From Bacteroidota bacterium (GTDB lineage Bacteria > Bacteroidota > Bacteroidia > Flavobacteriales_D > Crocinitomicaceae), in the NCBI GenBank assembly GCA_006226555.1, contig SBGS01000160.1:1-5068 (forward strand): a DNA stretch of 5,068 nucleotides, in the 5' to 3' direction. The notes under the pieces were generated by a model that did no database searches, was not told the DNA's origin, and was given only the letters and a program-made list of their open reading frames with translations. Below are positions 1 to 5,068 of the stretch, in pieces (the stretch's first letter is position 1; every line of letters begins with the position of its first letter). The translations under genes were made by a program, and so were the position numbers.

Positions 1-341
1 CGAACAATTGCTCCCATAATGGGAGTAATAAGTCCAATAATTATAGCGGAGGTAAATGAAAATGAAATCGCAAAGTAGAAAAAAGTAGTTACATTGGATT
101 TTTTTAGCAGAACAAGGAAAGCAAACAAAACAATAAAAAACAGCATATTTTCCAACGCACTAAATAAGGTGAAAATAGAGTAACTCTCCCAAATAAATGG
201 ACGAACAAAAACATTAACTAAAGCTTGAGGAGTGTATGTTATTAAATCCCATAGGTTTTCATGAATAGATTGTTCTATTTCACTTTTTGCAGGAGAATGT
301 TCCAAATAAGCCATGAAATCATGTTGCTTGTTAATGATAAC
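1..341 (-). CDS. C-terminal part of a multi-pass membrane protein (5' end broken, 3' end beyond the window)
   Basis: The minus strand is open from about 341 down to position 1 and reads as an integral membrane protein. After a soluble stretch starting IINKQHDF come the motif VRPFIWES, then SALEN, then two hydrophobic segments (one with MLFFIVLFAFLVLL, one with FYFAISFSFTSAIIIGLI) and finally GLITPIMGAIVR at the window edge. This pattern resembles an uncharacterised membrane-protein family I associate with Bacteroidota, where the last part continues with a short RYK-like stretch and more helices; that is memory, not a search. The only ATG in frame is at 312-314, but family-like residues continue upstream of it (to about 338), so I do not think it is the natural start. 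Beyond about 341 the frame stays open but runs antisense through the DinB-like gene and no longer looks like the family. I infer that the N-terminal part is missing because of the junction described in the findings. Function unknown. Confidence 0.7.
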
Positions 342-708
342 ATCTATAGGATCATCAATTCTGCATCTGAATGGTAATATCAGACAATGGTTAAGATCAA
401 TTATTGAGGGAAGAGAGGTTGAGCGAGATAGACCATCAGAGTTTAAACCGGAAATAAAATATTCGGTAGATCAGCTATTAAATATTCTGTCTGAACTGGA
501 TTCTGATGTAATTGCTATGACAGAAGAATTAAAGTTGATCAGAGCTCACAGAGAATTGTCAATTCAAGGAATAGAAACGAATGGTATAGATGCTATTGTG
601 CATGTAATAGAGCATACAGCTTATCATACCGGCCAAATTGTGTATCTTACAAAGTACTACTCAGGACGTTCCACTCATTTTTATGCTCATTTGAATCTGG
701 ACGAATAA
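313..708 (+). CDS. DinB/DUF1572-like metal-binding protein, apparently 5'-truncated
   Basis: From about residue 11 (SIGSSILHLNGNIRQWL) to the end, this reads as a DinB-superfamily four-helix-bundle protein. DinB-like proteins bind a divalent metal through three histidines; here these are plausibly H18 (ILHLNGN), then H97 and H101 or H105 in HVIEHTAYHTGQI. The DRPSEF and IQGIE segments are also typical of the subfamily. The exact reaction is unknown for most members; some relatives are thiol-dependent S-transferases. Full-length members usually have about 45-50 residues (a first helix plus a W/Y-x-P-N-E-like segment) before the SIG motif. Here only about ten residues precede it (MKSCCLLMIT), they do not look like the family, and their DNA is antisense to membrane-protein codons. 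ATG 313-315 is therefore only the first available start, not a convincing one. I see no promoter for it. It is probably a gene remnant, or intact in the true genome and broken here by a misjoin. The C-terminus (HLNLDE, TAA at 706-708) appears complete. Confidence 0.75.
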   Translation: MKSCCLLMITSIGSSILHLNGNIRQWLRSIIEGREVERDRPSEFKPEIKYSVDQLLNILSELDSDVIAMTEELKLIRAHRELSIQGIETNGIDAIVHVIEHTAYHTGQIVYLTKYYSGRSTHFYAHLNLDE

Positions 709-713
709 CCAAC

Positions 714-722
714 TGTGGATAA
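714..722 (-). promoter_or_regulatory. Perfect DnaA-box 9-mer (possible)
   Basis: TGTGGATAA on the plus strand is the exact reverse complement of TTATCCACA, the strongest DnaA-box sequence. It lies in the short gap between the DinB-like stop codon and the oxidoreductase promoter, about 40 bases upstream of the -7 box. I see only one copy in the window and no AT-rich unwinding element or box cluster, so it is not an origin. It may be a DnaA-responsive regulatory site or a chance match. Confidence 0.3.
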
Positions 723-760
723 ACTCTACTCGTTTTTATCTGAAAGACTCTTGAACATCT

Positions 761-769
761 TATTTTTGT
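761..769 (+). promoter_or_regulatory. Bacteroidota-type -7 promoter box for the oxidoreductase operon
   Basis: TATTTTTGT matches the Bacteroidota primary sigma factor -7 consensus TAnnTTTGY in every defined position. It sits 15 bases before the ATG at 785, which would give a very short 5' leader. No clear TTTG -33 element is visible at the usual spacing; the T-rich run at about 733-738 is the nearest candidate. The only other gap between the three downstream genes is the 44 bases before the lipoprotein gene, so this is the likely main promoter for all three. Confidence 0.5.
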
Positions 770-784
770 AAAAATTCTTCGTTT

Positions 785-1777
785 ATGCTTAAAATTGGAG
801 TGTTTGGTGCAGGTCACCTCGGTAAAATCCATATCAGACTAATAAAAGAGCTCAGCAATGAATTTGAGCTCGTTGGCTTTTATGATCCTTCGGATACTAT
901 TGCAGAAGCGGTTATCGAGCAATTCGGTATAACACGTTATAATTCTCCTGAAGAGCTATTGGACGTTGTTGATGCGATCGATATTGTTACACCGACTGTT
1001 GCCCATTTTGAGCTTGCAGCAATGGCAATCAAGCGGTCCAAACACGTTTTTATTGAGAAGCCGATCACGGAGACATACGAAGAGGCTCAACAGCTTATTA
1101 GACTGGCAGAAGAAGCCGGAGTAAAAGTTCAGGTTGGTCACGTTGAACGTTTCAACCCCGCATTTCAGGCAGCTCGTCCATTTTTAGGCTCTCCGATGTT
1201 TATTGAAACACATCGATTGGCGCAATTCAATCCAAGAGGGACGGATGTTCCTGTTGTGCTGGACCTGATGATACATGATCTGGATATCATTTTAAGTGTT
1301 GTAAATGCAGGTGTCAAGCAGATTTCGGCCTCAGGTGTTGCTGTTGTGAGCGATACGCCGGATATAGCGAATGCACGAATTGAATTTCAGAATGGTTGTG
1401 TCGCCAATTTAACAGCATCTCGCATTTCCATGAAGAATATGAGAAAATCAAGATTCTTTCAGCGTGACGCCTATATTTCAGTTGATTTCTTAGCAAAAGA
1501 GCTTGAAGTTGTCAGAATGGAAACGATCAACGGAGAACCTGATCCTTTCGATATTGTATTTGATATGGGAGACGGAAAACCGGTGAAAAAGATCTTTTTT
1601 GATAAACCAGAGATCGGAGAGTCAAATGCGATCAAAGAAGAGTTGTTTACATTTCACGAGGCGATCGTAAATGACACAGAGCCAATTGTTTCCATTATTG
1701 ATGGTTCGAGAGCCTTGGATGTAGCGTTGCAAATTATGGAAAAAGTACAGGCTGGCACGCATTTGATCACACAATAA
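785..1777 (+). CDS. Gfo/Idh/MocA-family NAD(P)-dependent oxidoreductase
   Basis: This 330-residue protein has the full two-domain layout and usual length of the family. The N-terminal Rossmann fold opens with KIGVFGAGHLGKIH, with the dinucleotide-binding glycines in GAGHLG at residues 8-13. The hallmark EKP motif is at 91-93 (HVFIEKPIT), followed by GHVERFNPAF at 118-127. The C-terminal domain has the catalytic-type segment DLMIHDLD at 160-167, with H164 the likely general acid/base and D160 one turn before it. Family members oxidise or reduce a sugar or cyclitol hydroxyl, often on nucleotide sugars. The GHVERFNPA stretch recalls UDP-GlcNAc 3-dehydrogenase (GnnA-type) and related nucleotide-sugar enzymes, but I cannot assign the substrate. 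The lipoprotein gene starts 44 bases downstream and the sugar-phosphate transferase follows it, which favours a role in surface glycan or lipid A sugar biosynthesis (inference). The start at 785 is chosen because the Rossmann strand begins at residue 2; there is no Shine-Dalgarno site, as is usual in Bacteroidota. Likely cytoplasmic. Confidence 0.9.
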   Translation: MLKIGVFGAGHLGKIHIRLIKELSNEFELVGFYDPSDTIAEAVIEQFGITRYNSPEELLDVVDAIDIVTPTVAHFELAAMAIKRSKHVFIEKPITETYEEAQQLIRLAEEAGVKVQVGHVERFNPAFQAARPFLGSPMFIETHRLAQFNPRGTDVPVVLDLMIHDLDIILSVVNAGVKQISASGVAVVSDTPDIANARIEFQNGCVANLTASRISMKNMRKSRFFQRDAYISVDFLAKELEVVRMETINGEPDPFDIVFDMGDGKPVKKIFFDKPEIGESNAIKEELFTFHEAIVNDTEPIVSIIDGSRALDVALQIMEKVQAGTHLITQ

Positions 1778-1821
1778 AACCCCTTTTAAATCGTTAATCG
1801 GATAACTTGTAACTGTTGCTT

Positions 1822-2691
1822 ATGAAGATCTATCATATCCTTTTGATATTGATGAGTTCTTTGATACTTAATTCATGTATCAAGAACAATGAAGATCCAT
1901 CTTGGATCTACGTGGATGTCTGGACACTAGAGGATAATCCTTCTTTGGATGAAGGGGAGCTTACGGCAAACTTTACCGATGCCTGGGTTTATATTGATGA
2001 TAAGTTGATCGGTGTATTCGAGGTGCCTTTTAAAATTCCAATTTTACAGAGTGGTGCGAGTACGATAAAGTTGTATCCAACAATATTAAACAATGGAATC
2101 TCGGCAACCAAAGCACAATACCCATTCGTGGAACCTTATACGATCCAGGCTGATCTGGTTCAAAATGAAATTTTGCACATTCAACCTGTAACGCGATATT
2201 ATTCGAATTGTCAATTCACGATACTGGACTTTGAGGACGCTAATTTGGGTTTTGAAGACAGTCCGAGCTCACAGGCAAACATAATAGCATCGAATGATCC
2301 AGCGGTTTTAGAATCGTTTAATGGAAATGCTTTCGGTAGAGTAACACTTACGAGCTCACTTTTTAATTGGATCTCATCAACTAATTTATCTCAGGTACTA
2401 CCAAAGGGAGGAGCGCCGGTATATTTGGAAATTGACTATCACAATACCGCACCAGTAGTAACCGGAGTACTTGCAATCGATGGTTCTTCAGTTACCCAAA
2501 ATCCAAATGTGCAGCTGAATGCGCAAGAAGCTGGAGCAGCTGTTTGGAAGAAAATATATATTGAGTTGAAAACAATTGTTTCCGGATCACCTACAGCGGA
2601 TTTCTTCGAGCATTCTTTCGAAGCACAGTTGCCTGAAGGTATGAGTGAAGCTCAAATCAATCTCGATAATATTAAAATCATTCATTTTTAA
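1822..2691 (+). CDS. Uncharacterised envelope lipoprotein with a C-terminal jelly-roll-like region
   Basis: The protein is 289 residues long from ATG 1822. A TTG two codons upstream (1816) is also in frame, but ATG-AAG gives a normal signal peptide: MKIYHILLILMSSLILNSC. The lipobox is LNSC, with C19 as the lipidated residue; N at -2 is slightly unusual. After C19 come IKNNEDPSW, and the acidic residues near the start could serve as a Bacteroidota surface-export signal, though the match is loose. Residues about 48-120 (NFTDAWVYIDDKLIGVFEVP, then LNNGISATKAQYPFVEP) look like a small PEGA-like beta domain. Residues about 133-289 begin at DFEDANLGFED and end LDNIKIIHF, a pattern typical of beta-sandwich carbohydrate-binding-like folds. 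I recognise it as a conserved hypothetical of Flavobacteriales type, without known function. Its stop codon overlaps the start of the sugar-phosphate transferase by one base, so the two are probably translationally coupled. A role in glycan handling at the outer membrane is inference. Confidence 0.85.
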   Translation: MKIYHILLILMSSLILNSCIKNNEDPSWIYVDVWTLEDNPSLDEGELTANFTDAWVYIDDKLIGVFEVPFKIPILQSGASTIKLYPTILNNGISATKAQYPFVEPYTIQADLVQNEILHIQPVTRYYSNCQFTILDFEDANLGFEDSPSSQANIIASNDPAVLESFNGNAFGRVTLTSSLFNWISSTNLSQVLPKGGAPVYLEIDYHNTAPVVTGVLAIDGSSVTQNPNVQLNAQEAGAAVWKKIYIELKTIVSGSPTADFFEHSFEAQLPEGMSEAQINLDNIKIIHF

Positions 2692-4085
2692 TGGATAGAG
2701 GGAGGTTGGGATTATTGTTGATCAGTCTTGATCTGATCGCTTCGATATGCAGTTGGGGCGTGTTCTATTTTCTTAGAAAGATCTGGATCGAGAATGCCAC
2801 GTTTAGCGTGAACGAGGTGTTTTACCTTGGTATGATCTTTATTCCAATCCTTTGGATTCTCATTTATACGCTTCAAGGAACGTATGCAGATGTGCGTAGA
2901 CTTTATCGTTTAAAAACGTTAAACCTAACATTCTTAGGAACCTTGATAGGTGTACTATTAATCTTCTTCCTTTTCCTGATTGACGATGAGATTAATGGTT
3001 ATCAGCAGTATTACACGTCTGTTTTATTGTTATTCCTGATTCAATTCTTTTTCGTTTTCATTCCAAGAATATTTCTGATCAGCTGGATTGTAAATCAGAT
3101 CCATAAAAGAAAGTCCGGTTTTAATACCCTTATCATAGGAGGGAGTGATAAGGCTGTTGCAATCTATGATGAGATCATGGGATTGAGAAAGGGAAATGGA
3201 AATATGATAATCGGCTTCATGAATCTAAACGGTGTCGATAAGGTATTAGAAGAGCGTATTCCATACTTGGGTCACTTCGATGATTTCGATGGAATAGTGG
3301 AGAAGTACGATATTGAGGAGGTGATCATAGCGTTGGAGAGTAGTGAGCATGACAGATTAAAACGAATTGTTTCAATTCTTGAATTGAATAATGTTCGGAT
3401 TAAAATTTTGCCGGACATGTATGATATTCTATCCGGTACGGTTTCCATGAGCAATATTTTTGGAGCATTGCTGATTGAGGTAAACCCGGACCCGATGCCG
3501 GTTTGGCAGGTCACCTTAAAAAGGTTTATAGACATTATGGTTTCCTTGATAGCTTTAGTTATTTTGACTCCGATGTTTATAGTTCTGGCAATTTTAGTGC
3601 GCTTTTCATCGCCGGGACCAATCTTCTTTCTTCAGGAGCGAATCGGAAAGAATGGAAAACCTTTTCAGATCATAAAATACCGCACAATGGTGGTAGATGC
3701 CGAAAAAGCGGGTCCACAGCTTTCGTCAAGTAATGATCCGCGTATTACCAAGATCGGACGCTTTATGAGAAAGACTCGTTTGGATGAATTTCCTCAATTC
3801 GTGAATGTTTTGAAAGGCGAAATGTCCTTGGTCGGACCAAGACCTGAAAGGCAGTTCTACATTGATAAGATCGCAGAACTGGAGCCACAATTTTTAGAAT
3901 TGACTAAGGTACGACCAGGAATAACTTCATGGGGACAGGTTAAATACGGTTATGCCGAAAATGTTGAGCAAATGCTAGCTCGTATGAAATTCGATCTGCT
4001 TTATCTGAAAAACAGAAGTCTTTCACTGGATTTTAAGATCATGCTTTACACAGTCCTCATTATCCTAAAAGGAAGCGGTAAATGA
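2691..4085 (+). CDS. Polyprenyl-phosphate sugar-1-phosphate transferase (WbaP/WcaJ-type initiating glycosyltransferase)
   Basis: This 464-residue inner-membrane enzyme should transfer a sugar-1-phosphate from a UDP-sugar to undecaprenyl phosphate, the first step of an exopolysaccharide, O-antigen or protein-linked glycan. Hydrophobic segments lie at about 9-29, 45-63, 80-97 and 107-134. A soluble CoA_binding_3-like Rossmann region (NTLIIGGSDKAV, 145-156; to about 245) follows. The C-terminal catalytic domain (bacterial sugar transferase, about 276-464) has KRFIDI (277-282), a re-entrant helix at about 283-303, SSPGP (306-310), KYRTM (329-333), RLDEFPQ with the catalytic Asp-Glu pair D365/E366, SLVGPRPE (379-386), RPGITSWGQV (408-417) and the terminal LDFKIMLYTV helix. 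All key motifs are present and the length is normal for the large five-segment members. The ATG shares one base with the lipoprotein stop (TAATG), implying coupled translation. The sugar donor cannot be told from sequence. The gene ends directly against the convergent FAH-family gene. Confidence 0.93.
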   Translation: MDRGRLGLLLISLDLIASICSWGVFYFLRKIWIENATFSVNEVFYLGMIFIPILWILIYTLQGTYADVRRLYRLKTLNLTFLGTLIGVLLIFFLFLIDDEINGYQQYYTSVLLLFLIQFFFVFIPRIFLISWIVNQIHKRKSGFNTLIIGGSDKAVAIYDEIMGLRKGNGNMIIGFMNLNGVDKVLEERIPYLGHFDDFDGIVEKYDIEEVIIALESSEHDRLKRIVSILELNNVRIKILPDMYDILSGTVSMSNIFGALLIEVNPDPMPVWQVTLKRFIDIMVSLIALVILTPMFIVLAILVRFSSPGPIFFLQERIGKNGKPFQIIKYRTMVVDAEKAGPQLSSSNDPRITKIGRFMRKTRLDEFPQFVNVLKGEMSLVGPRPERQFYIDKIAELEPQFLELTKVRPGITSWGQVKYGYAENVEQMLARMKFDLLYLKNRSLSLDFKIMLYTVLIILKGSGK

Positions 4086-4091
4086 TCATTT
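4080..4091. repeat. 12-bp perfect palindrome formed by two abutting convergent stop codons
   Basis: AAATGATCATTT is perfectly self-complementary and centred on the 4085/4086 boundary. Each convergent gene ends with the codons AAA TGA, one per strand, so the palindrome is exactly the last lysine codon plus stop of both genes. It is too short and too A+T-rich, and lacks a T-tract, to be a confident intrinsic terminator. No other terminator fits between the genes because there is no spacer. Confidence 0.6.
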
Positions 4092-4697
4092 GATCTCCGT
4101 GGTGAACATTTCTTTATCCCCGATCTTGCCAACCAAGACGTCTCCAATTTGGATAGGGCCTACACCGGAAGGTGTTCCTGTATAGATCAGATCTCCAGTT
4201 TTTAGTGTCATAAATCTAGAAACATAAGAGATGATTTGATCTATAGAAAAGATCATGTCAGCGGATGTTCCTTGCTGAACCAGCTTATCGTTTTTGTATA
4301 AACTGAATGAAATATTACTTAGGTCAAGTTCCTCGGTAGAGATAAATTCAGAGGATATAACAGCACTTCCTTCAAATGCCTTGGCGATCTCCCACGGATG
4401 ACCTTTTTCTTTGCAGGCTTGCTGTAAGTCTCTGGCGGTGAAATCAATACCCAATCCAATTTGATCGTAATATCTGTTTGCAAATTTGGGGTCGATAGAT
4501 TTGCCTTGTTTTTTTATACGCACAACGAGCTCACATTCGTAATGAATATCATTGGAGAAATCAGGATAATAGAAAGGTGCATTTTGCTGAAGGAGAGCAA
4601 TATCCGGTTTCATGAAAAACATGGGTTTTTCAGGAACAGCAGAGTTCATTTCTTTTGCGTGCTCTGAATAATTTCTTCCGATACAGATAATTTTCAT
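4086..4697 (-). CDS. Fumarylacetoacetate hydrolase (FAH) family protein, FAHD1/YcgM-like
   Basis: The 203-residue protein is a short, single-domain FAH-family enzyme. It has GRNY (7-10), FFMKPD (27-32) and the metal-binding set HYECE (H52, E54, E56) with D85 in GIDFTARDL, consistent with the E-E-D triad that holds Mg2+ or Mn2+. K106 lies in AKAFEGSA, and TGTPSGVGP is at 173-181. Short members of this family act on small 2-oxo acids: acylpyruvate hydrolysis, oxaloacetate decarboxylation or oxaloacetate keto-enol tautomerisation. Which applies here cannot be read from the sequence; a housekeeping oxaloacetate-related role is plausible. It is slightly shorter than many homologues (about 215-225) but no motif is missing. 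Its ATG overlaps the stop of the upstream exonuclease gene by four bases (ATGA), so it is probably translated by coupling; no separate promoter is visible. Cytoplasmic. Confidence 0.92.
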   Translation of the reverse strand: MKIICIGRNYSEHAKEMNSAVPEKPMFFMKPDIALLQQNAPFYYPDFSNDIHYECELVVRIKKQGKSIDPKFANRYYDQIGLGIDFTARDLQQACKEKGHPWEIAKAFEGSAVISSEFISTEELDLSNISFSLYKNDKLVQQGTSADMIFSIDQIISYVSRFMTLKTGDLIYTGTPSGVGPIQIGDVLVGKIGDKEMFTTEIK

Positions 4698-5068
4698 CTC
4701 TTATTGAATTTAGCTTTTAGATCCTCAATTTTAGAGGACATATCTTTTTCGTTTCCTTGTTTTGCATCCTGACGAGATGCTTTAATTCTTTCAACTTCTT
4801 TTTTTAGCTGCATTTTTGTGTATAATGGAAAGTCTGCATCCATCATCCAGCCATAATATCCAGGCTCTTCCTGCATTACCTTTTCAACTGTCTTTCCTTT
4901 ATGCTTACCGAAATTGTAGACAATCTCTTTTTTATCATTTAATGCTAAACGACCAACAAAATCAACACGCTCAACATCTCCATAAAGAGAGAAGGTAGCA
5001 AGAAAGTCAACATTGTTTTCCAATTCTGCATATCGATCTATCTGCGCTTCAAGAACTTCCCAGGTAGC
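4694..5068 (-). CDS. 3'-5' exonuclease (DnaQ-like, DNA polymerase III epsilon-type), C-terminal part
   Basis: The frame is open to the right edge, so the gene is 5'-partial with 124 residues visible. It begins ATWEVLEAQIDRYAELENNV, the helix that directly follows the Exo III motif (H-x4-D-A) in DEDDh exonucleases of Bacteroidota; the catalytic residues themselves lie outside the window. A TTG at 5021-5023 could be mistaken for a start, but the family sequence clearly continues upstream of it. The second part, VYNFGKHKGKTVEKV then EEPGYYGWMMDADFPLYTK, resembles the small DUF3820-type domain found fused to such exonucleases. A charged tail (KQGNEKDMSSKIEDLKAKFNKR) ends the protein. The enzyme should trim single-stranded DNA or RNA 3' ends in the cytoplasm, for repair or proofreading-like work. 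It is upstream of the FAH-family gene with an ATGA overlap. Confidence 0.87.
   Translation of the reverse strand, partial: ATWEVLEAQIDRYAELENNVDFLATFSLYGDVERVDFVGRLALNDKKEIVYNFGKHKGKTVEKVMQEEPGYYGWMMDADFPLYTKMQLKKEVERIKASRQDAKQGNEKDMSSKIEDLKAKFNKR

Noticed and set aside
312..314. Minus-strand ATG at 312-314 as the true start of the membrane protein
   Set aside because: Family-like residues (IINKQHDF) continue upstream of it and the protein would be far shorter than a normal member; it is merely the only in-frame ATG left.
313..339. ATG at 313 as the natural start of the DinB-like protein
   Set aside because: Residues 1-9 (MKSCCLLMI) are unlike the family, the first helix is missing, and the same bases encode family-like membrane-protein residues on the other strand.
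718..740. Hairpin GATAAA...TTTATC after the DinB-like gene as an intrinsic terminator
   Set aside because: The stem is only six A+T-rich pairs with an 11-base loop and no following T-tract, so it is too weak to call.
1816..1821. TTG start two codons upstream of the lipoprotein ATG
   Set aside because: ATG-AAG at 1822 gives a standard lysine-led lipoprotein signal peptide and a more usual start codon.
1778..1821. A second promoter (TAACTTG at about 1803-1809) before the lipoprotein gene
   Set aside because: It lacks the full TAnnTTTG match and has no -33 element; the short gap fits a single operon.
3272..3535. Antisense open frame inside the sugar transferase gene
   Set aside because: It lies opposite strongly conserved transferase codons and its product has no recognisable features; the same applies to other short antisense or offset frames at 647-832, 956-1141, 1314-1496, 3503-3733, 4461-4667 and 4816-4998.
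5021..5023. TTG as the start of the exonuclease fragment
   Set aside because: The frame stays open to the window edge and the upstream residues (ATWEVLEAQIDRYAE) match the exonuclease family, so the gene is simply cut by the edge.

Overview
The window looks like a chromosomal segment of a Bacteroidota bacterium, most likely order Flavobacteriales. The evidence is the A+T-rich base composition, genes without Shine-Dalgarno sites, a Bacteroidota-type -7 promoter box (TAnnTTTG) before the oxidoreductase gene, and protein sequences that resemble flavobacterial versions of each family. Family assignments are from memory of motifs; no search was run.

Layout. Positions 1-341 hold the C-terminal part of a multi-pass membrane protein on the minus strand, running off the left edge. 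Positions 313-708 hold the C-terminal three quarters of a DinB-like metal-binding protein on the plus strand. The two meet head to head at about 335-342, and both seem to lack their 5' parts there, so this point is a rearrangement scar or an assembly/amplification chimera. A short intergenic stretch (709-784) carries a perfect DnaA-box 9-mer and a good promoter. Then come three tightly packed plus-strand genes: a Gfo/Idh/MocA oxidoreductase (785-1777), an uncharacterised lipoprotein (1822-2691) and a polyprenyl-phosphate sugar-1-phosphate transferase (2691-4085). The lipoprotein and transferase genes overlap by one base (TAATG). On the minus strand follow a fumarylacetoacetate-hydrolase-family enzyme (4086-4697) and the C-terminal part of a 3'-5' exonuclease (4694 to beyond the right edge), which overlap by four bases (ATGA). 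The two gene sets converge at 4085/4086 with no spacer.

How they may work together. The oxidoreductase plausibly modifies a nucleotide sugar. The transferase loads a sugar-1-phosphate onto undecaprenyl phosphate to begin a cell-surface glycan. The lipoprotein, translated together with the transferase, may act in the envelope on the same pathway. The role of the lipoprotein and the link between the first and third genes are inference. The exonuclease and FAH-family pair look like housekeeping genes, coupled in translation but with no obvious shared pathway.

I found no RNA genes, CRISPR arrays, insertion sequences or defence-system components. The strongest oddity is the double 5' truncation near position 340.
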